From positions 1,537,069 through 1,601,068 of the forward strand of contig NZ_CP017881.1 in the NCBI RefSeq assembly GCF_002761295.1: a DNA stretch of 64,000 nucleotides, in the 5' to 3' direction. Source of the stretch: Methanohalophilus portucalensis (lineage in GTDB: Archaea > Halobacteriota > Methanosarcinia > Methanosarcinales > Methanosarcinaceae). Made by a program: the position numbers and the translations under genes. Shown piece after piece: positions 1 through 7,669 of this stretch (positions are counted from its first letter, which is position 1; the number at the start of each line of letters is the position of its first letter). Under the pieces are notes generated by a model. The model was not told the DNA's origin. It ran no database searches and saw only the letters and a program-made list of their open reading frames with translations.

Positions 1-1
1 A

Positions 2-568
2 AGGTTTGGACTTGCAACTGATAATTTGGCCAGTCAGGATTCTCTGTCACATCTCTGTGAACTTAAAGACAAACTTTCCAAAACAGGGCGTGCAGTAGAT
101 GGTATGCTGGATTTTGTAGTAGGAGGAATTCCTATAGGTGTTGCAGCCAGGACTTTTTCTGACGGTGTATTAATCTGCGGTGATGCAGCAGGTCAGGTAA
201 AACCAACATCCGGGGGGGGTGTTTATACAGGGGCTGTCTGCGCAAAGATAGCAGGTGAAGTTGCTGCAAAAGCAGCATTTGAAAATGATACTTCCCAATC
301 CCGGCTGGAAGAATATGAAATTCGCTGGAAGCAGTCTCTGGGAAAGGAGTTAGATTTGGGGCTGAAAGTGCACAATTTTGTAGGTAGTCTGTCAGATGAA
401 CAACTCAATGAATTATTTTCATCCCTTGCAGAACCGAATGTACTTTCATTAATTGAAAAGTATGGGGATATGGATCATCCTTCCATATTATTGCGTAAAT
501 TCCTGAATCCTTTAAACTCCAGGCATCTAAAAGGTTTTTTTGTAGCTTTTTTGAAGACCTTGCTGTGA
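2..568 (+). CDS. Geranylgeranyl reductase family protein, C-terminal part (cut by window edge)
   Basis: This is the C-terminal part of a flavin-dependent geranylgeranyl reductase, the family that saturates isoprenoid chains of archaeal ether lipids at the membrane. The frame is open back to base 2, so the gene starts before the window. The diagnostic stretch GDAAGQVKPTSGGGVYTG (about bases 179-232) is the second FAD-contacting motif of the digeranylgeranylglycerophospholipid reductase group. The Rossmann N-terminus is missing. The gene ends tail to tail with the next gene, with two bases between the stop codons. The family is clear. The exact substrate (lipid, menaquinone-like or methanophenazine side chain) is not, because Methanosarcinales carry several paralogs. 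Confidence 0.88.
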   Translation, partial: RFGLATDNLASQDSLSHLCELKDKLSKTGRAVDGMLDFVVGGIPIGVAARTFSDGVLICGDAAGQVKPTSGGGVYTGAVCAKIAGEVAAKAAFENDTSQSRLEEYEIRWKQSLGKELDLGLKVHNFVGSLSDEQLNELFSSLAEPNVLSLIEKYGDMDHPSILLRKFLNPLNSRHLKGFFVAFLKTLL

Positions 569-570
569 AT

Positions 571-1074
571 TCAGTATATACTGACCCCTTTTACACTTTC
601 TATGTTAAGGATTTCATTTACAGTATCTCCTGATATCTTTGAATCAGTGATAATTGTCATTTTAGCCTGATCGGTAAAATATGGATCATCTGAAACTGCC
701 TGCCTTATACTGATACCATGTGCGGCAATCACGCCTGATACTTCTGAAAGAATACCTACTGTTGCCGCATCTTCAGGTGTAATTATTATTACTCCAAGTC
801 CCAGTGCAGGAGCCACATCCCTTAAGAAAGGAATTGAACGCACATTCTGGAATATGTTTCGAAGGGTTTCATCTTCAAGTATTGTGTCGGTAGTTGCATC
901 TACGACCCGACGGTCCACACCTGCCTCTTTTGCGAGCTGGGTATGTGCAATATCTATCTTACCGGAGGTCACTTTCCCATCCTTACTTACCTGAAAACCT
1001 CTTTCGAATAAAATTTTCAGTACCTTCTGTTGGGCAGGATGTTTTTCAAACATTTCAAGTAACATTTTCCACAT
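571..1074 (-). CDS. ACT-domain protein, predicted amino-acid-responsive regulator
   Basis: A protein of about 167 residues. The N-terminal half (residues ~1-70) looks like a winged-helix or HTH segment, with AHTQLAKEAGVDRRVVDATT resembling a recognition region. The C-terminal half (about 90-167) is an ACT domain with the pattern GILSEVSGVIAAHGISIRQA. It resembles a methanogen family described as a predicted regulator of amino acid metabolism. I chose the ATG at 1074 because a GTGAT ribosome-binding sequence lies four bases before it. A GTG at 1083 is the alternative. The ligand and targets cannot be told. It is convergent with the reductase gene and divergent from the citrate-synthase-like gene. 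Confidence 0.75.
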   Translation of the reverse strand: MWKMLLEMFEKHPAQQKVLKILFERGFQVSKDGKVTSGKIDIAHTQLAKEAGVDRRVVDATTDTILEDETLRNIFQNVRSIPFLRDVAPALGLGVIIITPEDAATVGILSEVSGVIAAHGISIRQAVSDDPYFTDQAKMTIITDSKISGDTVNEILNIESVKGVSIY

Positions 1075-1354
1075 GCAAATCACTATTCATTCAAATTATA
1101 AATAGAATTAAGTTCTTTTGTAGTTTGTAATCTCTTGGAATGTTTAGCCAGTAACTTTTTATTTTATTTTTGTATGTAGGAAGAAAGACATTTTAAGGAT
1201 TAAATCCATCATATTACAACCTGATTTAATCGGTTAAATGTGCTTTTTACGAATAAAAAAATCCCTTTTAGGGGTTATACACAAATATTTTACAATGTGT
1301 AATTATTAAAATACGGTATTAGAATTATCATATTTGTATGGAAGGAGGTATTTT

Positions 1355-2683
1355 GTGAAGGTATACAAAGATTATGGAGATCTGCCAAAAATCAAGCTTC
1401 CTCTTGATCAGGAGGTTTGTATCAGTGATAGTACCATCAGGGATGGAGCCCAAATGCCGGGGATAGTCTTAAAAAGCGGCCACAAGGTTCGAATTTATGA
1501 CTATCTGCACGAGATCGGTATTGAAAAACTGGAAACTTTCGTTTATAATGAAAGAGATCGCAAAGCCATCGACCTCATGCTTGACAGGGGTTATGAATTC
1601 CCTGAGGTTACGGGCTGGGCACGTGCAAAAACAGAAGACATAGATAAGGTACTGCAGATTGGCGGTCTCAATGAAACCGGTATATTGATGTCTGTCTCAG
1701 ATGTCCACATTCTGGAAAAGATGGGATTGCCCAGCAGAGAAGCTGCCGAGGACAGGTATCTTGAAGCCCTTCAGTATGCAGTAGATCATGGCCTTGCTAC
1801 CCGTGCTCATGTGGAAGACATGACCCGTGCTGATAATTATGGTTTTGTCTATCCAATGATTGAAAAGATAATGGAAATTGACCCGGAATGTACCATAAGG
1901 GTGTGCGACACCATCGGCTATGGAATACCTTTTGACGGAGTGGACGAACCCTATGGTATTCCCTCAATTACCAAATATCTCAAAGATGAGATTGGTGTTA
2001 AAAACATCGAAAGCCACTGCCATGATGATTTTGGTTTTGCTTTTACAAATTCGATGGCAGCTTACTGGTATGGTGCAAACTGGTCCAATGTAACATTTAT
2101 GGGTATAGGTGAAAGGGCCGGAAATGCTGAAATGGAAAAATTGCTTTTGTTCCTGGATCAGCGGGTGGAAGGTTTTGATAAATATAATCTTGATGTCATA
2201 ACTGAATTCTCTGAATTCATGCATAAAGAAATCGGTATACGTGTGCCTCGTAATAAAGCCGTGGTTGGTAAGAATGTATTCTCCCACGAGTCAGGTATAC
2301 ATGCTGCCGGTGCTATTAAGAATCCTTTCACATACGAACCATATCCACCGGAGGTTGTGGGTGGAGAACGTATATTCCTCGTAGGTGATTCTTCAGGCAC
2401 CGAGGTCTTAAGGTATAAGATTCAGGAAACCCTGAGGGAATTGCTTGATGTACAGATCACTGTGGAGAAAAAGGATCCCAGACTTAAATCCATACAGAAG
2501 GATATCCAGGCACTCTATGACAACGAAAAGCGTGTATCCTGTATCTCTGATGAGGAAATCCAGGGTTATGTCGAGAAATACTTCCTGTTTGAGCCAGTTG
2601 TAGAAAAGAATATGAGCCGGGAAAGTGCCTATTCTGGTGAATATGTACCAGATCCTCTTTCAAGAAAGAAGAAGGATGTATAA
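1355..2683 (+). CDS. Homocitrate/isopropylmalate synthase family enzyme, candidate Re-citrate synthase
   Basis: A DRE-TIM metallolyase of the LeuA/NifV/AksA group, about 442 residues. Visible are the N-terminal STIRDGAQMPG motif (metal and catalytic Arg-Asp), the metal-ligand motif ESHCHDDFGFAFTNS and the GERAGNAE loop. These enzymes condense acetyl-CoA with a 2-oxo acid. The length and the absence of a LeuA regulatory domain fit AksA-type homocitrate synthase or the Re-citrate synthases described from Clostridium kluyveri. Methanosarcinales make glutamate by the oxidative partial TCA route, and the next gene is an isocitrate-dehydrogenase relative, so Re-citrate synthase is a reasonable inference. 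Coenzyme B synthesis is the alternative. A GTG start at 1355 is preferred over TTG 1334 because AAGGAGGT sits five bases before it. Confidence 0.85.
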   Translation: MKVYKDYGDLPKIKLPLDQEVCISDSTIRDGAQMPGIVLKSGHKVRIYDYLHEIGIEKLETFVYNERDRKAIDLMLDRGYEFPEVTGWARAKTEDIDKVLQIGGLNETGILMSVSDVHILEKMGLPSREAAEDRYLEALQYAVDHGLATRAHVEDMTRADNYGFVYPMIEKIMEIDPECTIRVCDTIGYGIPFDGVDEPYGIPSITKYLKDEIGVKNIESHCHDDFGFAFTNSMAAYWYGANWSNVTFMGIGERAGNAEMEKLLLFLDQRVEGFDKYNLDVITEFSEFMHKEIGIRVPRNKAVVGKNVFSHESGIHAAGAIKNPFTYEPYPPEVVGGERIFLVGDSSGTEVLRYKIQETLRELLDVQITVEKKDPRLKSIQKDIQALYDNEKRVSCISDEEIQGYVEKYFLFEPVVEKNMSRESAYSGEYVPDPLSRKKKDV

Positions 2684-2716
2684 GGTAATTATTAACCTTA
2701 TACATATTTACTGTTT

Positions 2717-3733
2717 TTATTTAATTTTGCTGACAATAGCATCTGTCATTTCACTGAGTTTTGCACTGCCGCCCATATCGTAAGTTACATACTTACCTTC
2801 GGAAATGACTTCTTCGGTTGCTTTGAAAATAGCATTTGCATTGTCTTTTTCTCCGAGATAGTCAAGCATCCAGGCACCGGCAAGAATTGTTGCAACAGGA
2901 TTTACTTTATCTTCTCCTGCGTATTTCGGTGCTGAGCCATGTGCAGGTTCAAACATTGCATAATTGTCCCCGATATTTGCGGAATATATCAGGCCGATAC
3001 TTCCGATAAGAGCGGAGCATTCCTCACTGATAACATCCATGAACAGGTTTGTGGAAAGCAATACTTTCTTGTTGAAAAGCTGCGGGTTCTTGATAAGTTG
3101 CTGAGCAATATTGTCGATGTGGTATTCCCAGATGTCAATATCGGGATATTCTTTTCCTATGTTCTCGACTTCTTCAAGGAATGTTCCACATGTCTGTTTG
3201 AGAATGTTGCTCTTGTGGATTGGAACGACCGTATCATACCCACGTTTCTTTGCTTCTTCAAAGGCATACCTTGCAATGCTACGGCAGGCCGGTCGGGTGA
3301 TCTTACGCAGTGCTATATACACATCATCCGTCAGTTTTACTTCTTCACCTATGTACATTCCTTCCGTTCCTTCACGTACGCATATAAAATCAACATCACC
3401 AAGGGGTGTGTTTGTGTTGGGGAATGTTTTTGTAGGTCGGACATTTGCGTAAAGATTGTATTTCTGTCTGATTGATACTGCGACACTTTTTGGAGAACCT
3501 GCACCTCCGGGGGTGGTAGTTGGTCCTTTGAAACAGGCATCGGAGTTTTCCAGTATTTCCCATGTCTCATCGGGAATAAGGGTATTTCCTCCGTTTTCCT
3601 CCCACCAGGCGGCACCGGCTTCACAGGGTACAAACTCCACATTCGTACCTGCTGCCTCTGCTACTTTAAGCATGGCATCGACAAGTTCCGGCCCGACTCC
3701 ATCTCCTTTAATAACTGCTGCAGTTTTATTCAT
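2717..3733 (-). CDS. Isocitrate/isopropylmalate/homoisocitrate dehydrogenase family protein
   Basis: A beta-decarboxylating dehydrogenase of about 338 residues with the full family layout. It has an N-terminal GDGVGPEL, the substrate loop SVAVSIRQKYNLYANVRP followed by the REGTEGMY region, the YHIDN metal/active-site segment, and the C-terminal EPAHGSAPKYAG coenzyme motif. The reaction is NAD(P)-dependent oxidation and decarboxylation of a 2-hydroxy-3-carboxy acid. Isocitrate, isopropylmalate and homoisocitrate enzymes cannot be separated safely by eye. The gene converges tail to tail on the citrate/homocitrate-synthase-like gene, which supports isocitrate or homoisocitrate. I chose ATG 3733 because GTGAT lies four bases upstream. 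A GTG at 3742 is possible. Confidence 0.85.
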   Translation of the reverse strand: MNKTAAVIKGDGVGPELVDAMLKVAEAAGTNVEFVPCEAGAAWWEENGGNTLIPDETWEILENSDACFKGPTTTPGGAGSPKSVAVSIRQKYNLYANVRPTKTFPNTNTPLGDVDFICVREGTEGMYIGEEVKLTDDVYIALRKITRPACRSIARYAFEEAKKRGYDTVVPIHKSNILKQTCGTFLEEVENIGKEYPDIDIWEYHIDNIAQQLIKNPQLFNKKVLLSTNLFMDVISEECSALIGSIGLIYSANIGDNYAMFEPAHGSAPKYAGEDKVNPVATILAGAWMLDYLGEKDNANAIFKATEEVISEGKYVTYDMGGSAKLSEMTDAIVSKIK

Positions 3734-3932
3734 TTGAATCACTTCTATAATTAATTGTATTAATACGGCTATTGTGCCCCTTTAATGCCTCCATCATATA
3801 TATTCTATCTGCCCAGTTGACCGCAGCAATAATGGTTATCCATTTTTGATGATGTCCAGATGTTTATTAGATTAATTGCGTTAATTTCATTTCCTGAGTA
3901 TTTTTATATGGCAGGGAATCATACTTTCTTTC

Positions 3933-4775
3933 ATGTCCCCAAACATTCCTATTACAGATGAACATATACATATTGACCCCCGGGCAAAGGGTATTGATGC
4001 TGTAAAGCAATTCCAGAATGCAGGGGGAACTCATATGATGGTGGTCTCCAAACCTACATGGACGCTTGGGGTCGAAGTTGTAAAACCCGATGACTATCGT
4101 GCTGTATTTGATGAAACTGTGGATATTGTCCGCCAGATCAATGAAATCGGGGTTGGTGCTTTTCCGGTGCTTGGCGTACATCCGGCAGAAATTACCAAAC
4201 TCTGTGAAAGGATGGAACTTGAAAATGCCACCTCCCTTATGAAAGCAGGTCTGGAGATTGCATCTGAATATGTAAATGAAGGCCTTGCTGTGGGGTTGAA
4301 AAGCGGACGTCCTCATTATCCTGTCTCAGATGAGGTGTGGCAGGCTTCTAATTCAATAATGTCTCATGCTTTTGGCCTGGGCAAGGATCTGGGATGTGCT
4401 GTCCAGCTGCATACCGAAAGTGTAGGAGAAGCTGAGCTGGAGGACATTGCCAGCAGGGCAAAGAGTGTTGGTATCCCCCTGGATAAAGTTGTGAAACATT
4501 ATGCACCTCCGCTTGTTGATGTCTGTGAAAGGATAGGCCTTTATCCTGGTGTACTTGCCGGCAAAGGAGCAATTGAAGAAGCCCTTAAGCAGGGTAGTCA
4601 TTTCATGATGGAGACGGATTATATAGATGATCCGCAACGTCCCGGTGCAGTACTTGGTCCAAAAACCATTCCCCGTCGTACCCTGAAGCTTGTTGAAACC
4701 TACGGGGAAGAAGTTTTCTGGAAGGTTCATAAGGAGAATATCGAATCTGTTTATGAAGTGGATATTGAAATTTAA
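3933..4775 (+). CDS. TatD-related metal-dependent hydrolase
   Basis: A TIM-barrel amidohydrolase-like protein of 280 residues. It opens with DEHIHID (the paired metal histidines near residues 10-12), has LGVHPAE near residue 75, a histidine in QLHTES near 155, HYAPP near 188, and METDYIDDP near 227, which supplies the final aspartate. This is the layout of archaeal TatD-like proteins, whose substrates are unknown. No strong ribosome-binding sequence precedes ATG 3933, but the conserved metal motif lies right after it, so the start cannot be far off. The gene stands alone, followed 84 bases later by the AhpD-like gene. Confidence 0.82.
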   Translation: MSPNIPITDEHIHIDPRAKGIDAVKQFQNAGGTHMMVVSKPTWTLGVEVVKPDDYRAVFDETVDIVRQINEIGVGAFPVLGVHPAEITKLCERMELENATSLMKAGLEIASEYVNEGLAVGLKSGRPHYPVSDEVWQASNSIMSHAFGLGKDLGCAVQLHTESVGEAELEDIASRAKSVGIPLDKVVKHYAPPLVDVCERIGLYPGVLAGKGAIEEALKQGSHFMMETDYIDDPQRPGAVLGPKTIPRRTLKLVETYGEEVFWKVHKENIESVYEVDIEI

Positions 4776-4859
4776 AGAGCTGGAATCATACCTGTATTAA
4801 TTACAGTAGCAATAATTATCTATATTCTTGTTCGTTATTATCCTATCAGGAGATAATTA

Positions 4860-5156
4860 ATGAAATTTCTTATCGATAAATTACCGGAAACTGCAAACGC
4901 ATTTGCAGACATGCGTTCATCCCTTTTCAAGGATGGCGCCCTGGACACAAAGACAAAAGAGTTGATCGCTGTTTCCTCATCGGTCCTGATGAGGTGCGAA
5001 AAATGTGTAGAAATACATGCAAAACGTGCAAAGGATAATGGGGCAACAGAGGAGGAGATTGCAGAAGCAATTGCAGTCTCGATGTTTATTGCCGGTGGTT
5101 CGCAACTGCACTGGACCCGGAAATACGATCAGATATTTGAAAGTGTAAATGAATGA
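4860..5156 (+). CDS. Carboxymuconolactone decarboxylase/AhpD-like protein
   Basis: A small all-helical protein of 98 residues from the carboxymuconolactone decarboxylase family. The segment RCEKCVEIHAKRA (residues ~44-56) carries the CxxC plus histidine arrangement of AhpD-type alkylhydroperoxidases, where the two cysteines form the redox-active pair. The role is therefore probably thiol-dependent peroxide reduction or a related redox function. AGGAGAT lies just before the ATG. The superoxide reductase gene is next door on the other strand, consistent with an oxidative-stress neighbourhood, though the two are convergent and not one operon. Confidence 0.82.
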   Translation: MKFLIDKLPETANAFADMRSSLFKDGALDTKTKELIAVSSSVLMRCEKCVEIHAKRAKDNGATEEEIAEAIAVSMFIAGGSQLHWTRKYDQIFESVNE

Positions 5157-5183
5157 AACTTATGGTGTCATTGTAATTAAATT

Positions 5184-5612
5184 TTAGACTCCGAATCCTT
5201 CCTGCAAACATTTTTCTCGACGGCATCCGGCTGTTAAACGAAGTTCTTCTCTTATTTCAATGCAATTTTGCCATAATCCGTGAACATTGCAGTATGCAAG
5301 GGCGCAGAACTCTCTGTATTTGCCAAAATATACCAGTTTGAATAATGCATCAGGTGAAGTTCCCGGGGCGAAATTGACTCGTCCGATCTTGATCGTATTC
5401 AGCATTTTAGTGCGTGCATACAATTCAATCCATTGAATTTGATGCTGCAGCGAATTTGGATGTTTCATATTTCCCCCGACTACAACATGGATGTAATCCT
5501 TGCCGCTGTTGCCATAATTTTTTAGAACTTCAATAGAAGGTATGTGTCTTTCTTTTGATTGGTAGTCATATTTGTGTGACCTGTCATTTTTCATAATTTC
5601 CGATGGATCCAT
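5184..5612 (-). CDS. Superoxide reductase, methanoferrodoxin-like
   Basis: A 142-residue protein with the neelaredoxin/superoxide reductase fold signature. All five ligands of the catalytic iron can be placed: His23 (ERHIP), His51 (MKHP), His57 (LQHQIQWIEL), and Cys108 plus His111 (YCNVHGLW). Family knowledge: such enzymes reduce superoxide to peroxide without making oxygen. The usual Glu-Lys pair before the first histidine reads Glu21-Arg22. Four further cysteines (103, 117, 130, 135) lie around and after the iron ligands. A similar set binds a [4Fe-4S] cluster in methanoferrodoxin of Methanosarcina mazei, so that subclass is inferred. ATG 5612 has a weak ribosome site. An internal ATG at residue 7 is possible. 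Confidence 0.85.
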   Translation of the reverse strand: MDPSEIMKNDRSHKYDYQSKERHIPSIEVLKNYGNSGKDYIHVVVGGNMKHPNSLQHQIQWIELYARTKMLNTIKIGRVNFAPGTSPDALFKLVYFGKYREFCALAYCNVHGLWQNCIEIREELRLTAGCRREKCLQEGFGV

Positions 5613-5651
5613 AATTTAGCCTGCTTGTTATATTTAAAAAGAGATAGTTTC

Positions 5652-6677
5652 TCAGAATGTTGTCTCCACTCTTCTTACAACTCCTCTGAGAAGCCTGGAA
5701 AGAATGTCTGACCCCGTCATGATTCTTTTTTCTTCATCTGTCCAGTAGATTATCACGTCCTGGTCAATAATATCTCCTTTATAATGCTCAGGATACAGCC
5801 TTAGTTTTGGAATTACTTCTTCTAGCCTGGTCTTTGGTGACATTACAATAACCGGCCTGTGACAATAATCTTCAGGATCAAGGGTTATGTTACCGTAGGC
5901 TAAATCTCTCAAAAGGTCATCACTGTTAAGTGTACGTATGGGATTTCCCTCTGGGTCCGTGATAATAATCCATTTTTTACCGGATTCGCTGATTTTTTTG
6001 AGGAAAGGATCTTCAAGGGTTTGTTTAAGTTCGGGGAACACCGGTTTCCTGTTTTTTGTAGGAAGGGATATGATACTTTTTGGGTCAATTGGGTTGCCTT
6101 CCTTTGTGATCTTTGTATCATCCATTGTCAAAAAATTAAGAGCTCCCTGTCCCTCTACACTTCCTATGTCTGATCTTGTGGATTGTATGTGTCTCTGGAG
6201 GACTTTTTTAAGGGACCTCTCTTTGAAGAACATTATTTCTTCTTTTCCCAGCCACCAGTCAAGCATTATTGCCGAAGGTTTTGCAAAAGGATAAAGGATT
6301 AATTGATACATCTTGACTAATGGAGTTAAATATGCTCCGGCTTTCAGGGCTTTTCTGGTGAAATATGCCTGGGGCATAATCTCACCAAAACAGGTTATTA
6401 TTACAGTGGAGAATACAAATGCAGCAGTACCACCCATTATTGAACCTGTAAGCAGGGCAATAAGAACATTTACGGCAACGTTTCCCCATAATAAAGTTGT
6501 TAAAAGATAGTTGGAATCCCTTCGGATATCTAGTATTTTTCTTGCATCCTTATTGCCAGACTCGGCTTCAGTTTCCAATCCCAGCCTGCTCAATCCGAAA
6601 AGTCCAATGGTAAGGCCGGAAAACATTGCCGATTGACTGACAAAAAATAAAAGTAGAATCCATGTTATGATTTCCAT
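5652..6677 (-). CDS. DUF21 (CNNM-type) membrane protein with CBS-like C-terminus
   Basis: A 341-residue membrane protein of the CNNM/CorC group. The N-terminal third has several hydrophobic segments with the family pattern SGLTIGLFGLSRLGLE, then WGNVAVNVL and FGEIMPQAYFTRKA (the conserved GE-I-P motif). The C-terminal part (about 190-330) is soluble and resembles a CBS pair (IISLPTKNRKPVFPELKQTL, then WIIITDPEGNPIR). Relatives act in magnesium or other divalent cation movement, and CBS domains bind adenosine nucleotides. The substrate here is not known. It is transcribed alone, with a long AT-rich upstream gap. Confidence 0.83.
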   Translation of the reverse strand: MEIITWILLLFFVSQSAMFSGLTIGLFGLSRLGLETEAESGNKDARKILDIRRDSNYLLTTLLWGNVAVNVLIALLTGSIMGGTAAFVFSTVIITCFGEIMPQAYFTRKALKAGAYLTPLVKMYQLILYPFAKPSAIMLDWWLGKEEIMFFKERSLKKVLQRHIQSTRSDIGSVEGQGALNFLTMDDTKITKEGNPIDPKSIISLPTKNRKPVFPELKQTLEDPFLKKISESGKKWIIITDPEGNPIRTLNSDDLLRDLAYGNITLDPEDYCHRPVIVMSPKTRLEEVIPKLRLYPEHYKGDIIDQDVIIYWTDEEKRIMTGSDILSRLLRGVVRRVETTF

Positions 6678-7446
6678 ATTTTGCTTCCACTACAGTTGTG
6701 TGACAATATATTTATATCTACTTGAAACTTTGACTGTCGGAATATTGTGGTATTGTTCTCAATTTGTATTATCGAACCGTTTATGCATGATGTAACTTCC
6801 TGTCACAACATATGCCATTAATTATTATAGAAGGGGAATTGTTTCAATTTTGATTGGGATATGTTTGCCTGAACACTAATCTTTGCTATGTACCCTTACA
6901 TTTACTTTTATTTGTGGATTTGGTACTTTTACTTTATGGGCATCTGTGATATTATTGTCCTGAATGATCTTGAATATAAATTTGCCTTTCGATTTATACA
7001 GTGTTACCCATCACGGTCTTTCCTTAGAGATGTCCGTTTTGCTTTCTAATTTGTATTTTTCATTTGTTATGAATATATTTTTTGGGTCAAAAGTTTCGAT
7101 TACTGCGGTATGCTTTATAGCATCTTGATCATGGACTGTAAATAAAGATCGGGATATACCTGTATATAAAGGGAGTCAGGACAATGAATCTTATTCAAAG
7201 GAAACGTGCTGAAAATCCTGTAACAACAATGAATTTTAGATTTTATTAGTTCACCTGTAAATATAAAAATGTTGTATTATCATCCTCAAGTTTATTTTTT
7301 GCTCATTGAAAGGCAAATATATTATTGACATTTTTTATTTGAGATTTATATATTATCTTCTATTATTTATAAGGGCAAAAGTTATAATACTTTTTAATGT
7401 AATATTCATGTGCCTATATGAAATAGGTTTTGAGTGAGGGTAAAAT
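6678..7446. other. 769-base AT-rich gap between the DUF21 and DUF378 genes
   Basis: No intact gene is visible. The stretch holds the upstream region of the DUF21 gene (minus strand) and of the DUF378 gene (plus strand), plus a decayed minus-strand reading frame listed separately (6876-7175). The 200 bases before the DUF378 gene are very AT-rich, with several TATA-like runs. No tRNA or repeat array was recognised. Confidence 0.6.
6876..7175 (-). pseudogene. Decayed protein gene with in-frame TGA
   Basis: One minus-strand frame reads as protein-like for about 100 codons and is interrupted once by TGA (7011-7013), directly between KERP and WVTLYKSKGKF. After the stop the frame continues with protein-like composition to a TAG at 6876-6878. 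Upstream it meets another stop at 7176-7178, and no start codon with a ribosome site is visible, so the 5' part is lost or frame-shifted. The simplest reading is a C-terminal remnant with a nonsense mutation, for example CGA to TGA. I do not recognise the family. The composition (Lys/Ile/Asn/Val-rich, beta-strand-like) would suit an extracellular domain. Confidence 0.45.
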
Positions 7447-7650
7447 ATGACCGAGAAAACACCATTAGACTGGATAGCAATTGCTCTTGTAGTAATTGGA
7501 GGCTTGAATTGGGGATTGTTTGGTATATCACAGGACTATAACCTGGTAGAACTTATCTTTGGATATAGTGCAATCGCACGGGTAGTCTACATTCTTGTAG
7601 GACTGGCAGCCCTGTATATGATATACTTTGCAAGCAAGGACCACCAGTAA
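7447..7650 (+). CDS. DUF378 family small membrane protein
   Basis: A 67-residue protein with two predicted membrane helices (residues ~8-26 and ~42-61). The LDWIAIALVVIGGLNWGLFG signature at the N-terminus is that of DUF378, a widespread family of unknown function found in bacteria and archaea. The ATG follows a GAGGGT ribosome site. A hairpin terminator overlaps the stop codon region, so the gene is transcribed alone. Confidence 0.85.
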   Translation: MTEKTPLDWIAIALVVIGGLNWGLFGISQDYNLVELIFGYSAIARVVYILVGLAALYMIYFASKDHQ

Positions 7651-7669
7651 TTTGGTGGCCTTATTTTTT
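7636..7669 (+). terminator. Intrinsic terminator after the DUF378 gene
   Basis: A stem CCACCA/TGGTGG (7641-7646 with 7653-7658) is extended by AAGG/CCTT with one bulged A, has a six-base loop, and is followed by a run of T (7664-7669). It overlaps the end of the DUF378 gene and the last codons of the convergent beta-propeller gene. Confidence 0.65.

Noticed and set aside
1261-1301. Inverted repeat TACACA/TGTGTA before the citrate-synthase-like gene
   Set aside because: Only six bases per arm in a very AT-rich region, so chance cannot be excluded.
2939-3475. A 178-codon plus-strand frame opposite the isocitrate-dehydrogenase-like gene
   Set aside because: The minus-strand frame carries all family motifs. 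The plus-strand translation is Phe/Cys-rich and has none.
7011-7013. TGA read as selenocysteine in the 6876-7175 frame
   Set aside because: The frame lacks a start and has another stop just upstream, Methanosarcinaceae are not known to use selenocysteine, and no selenoprotein family is recognised.
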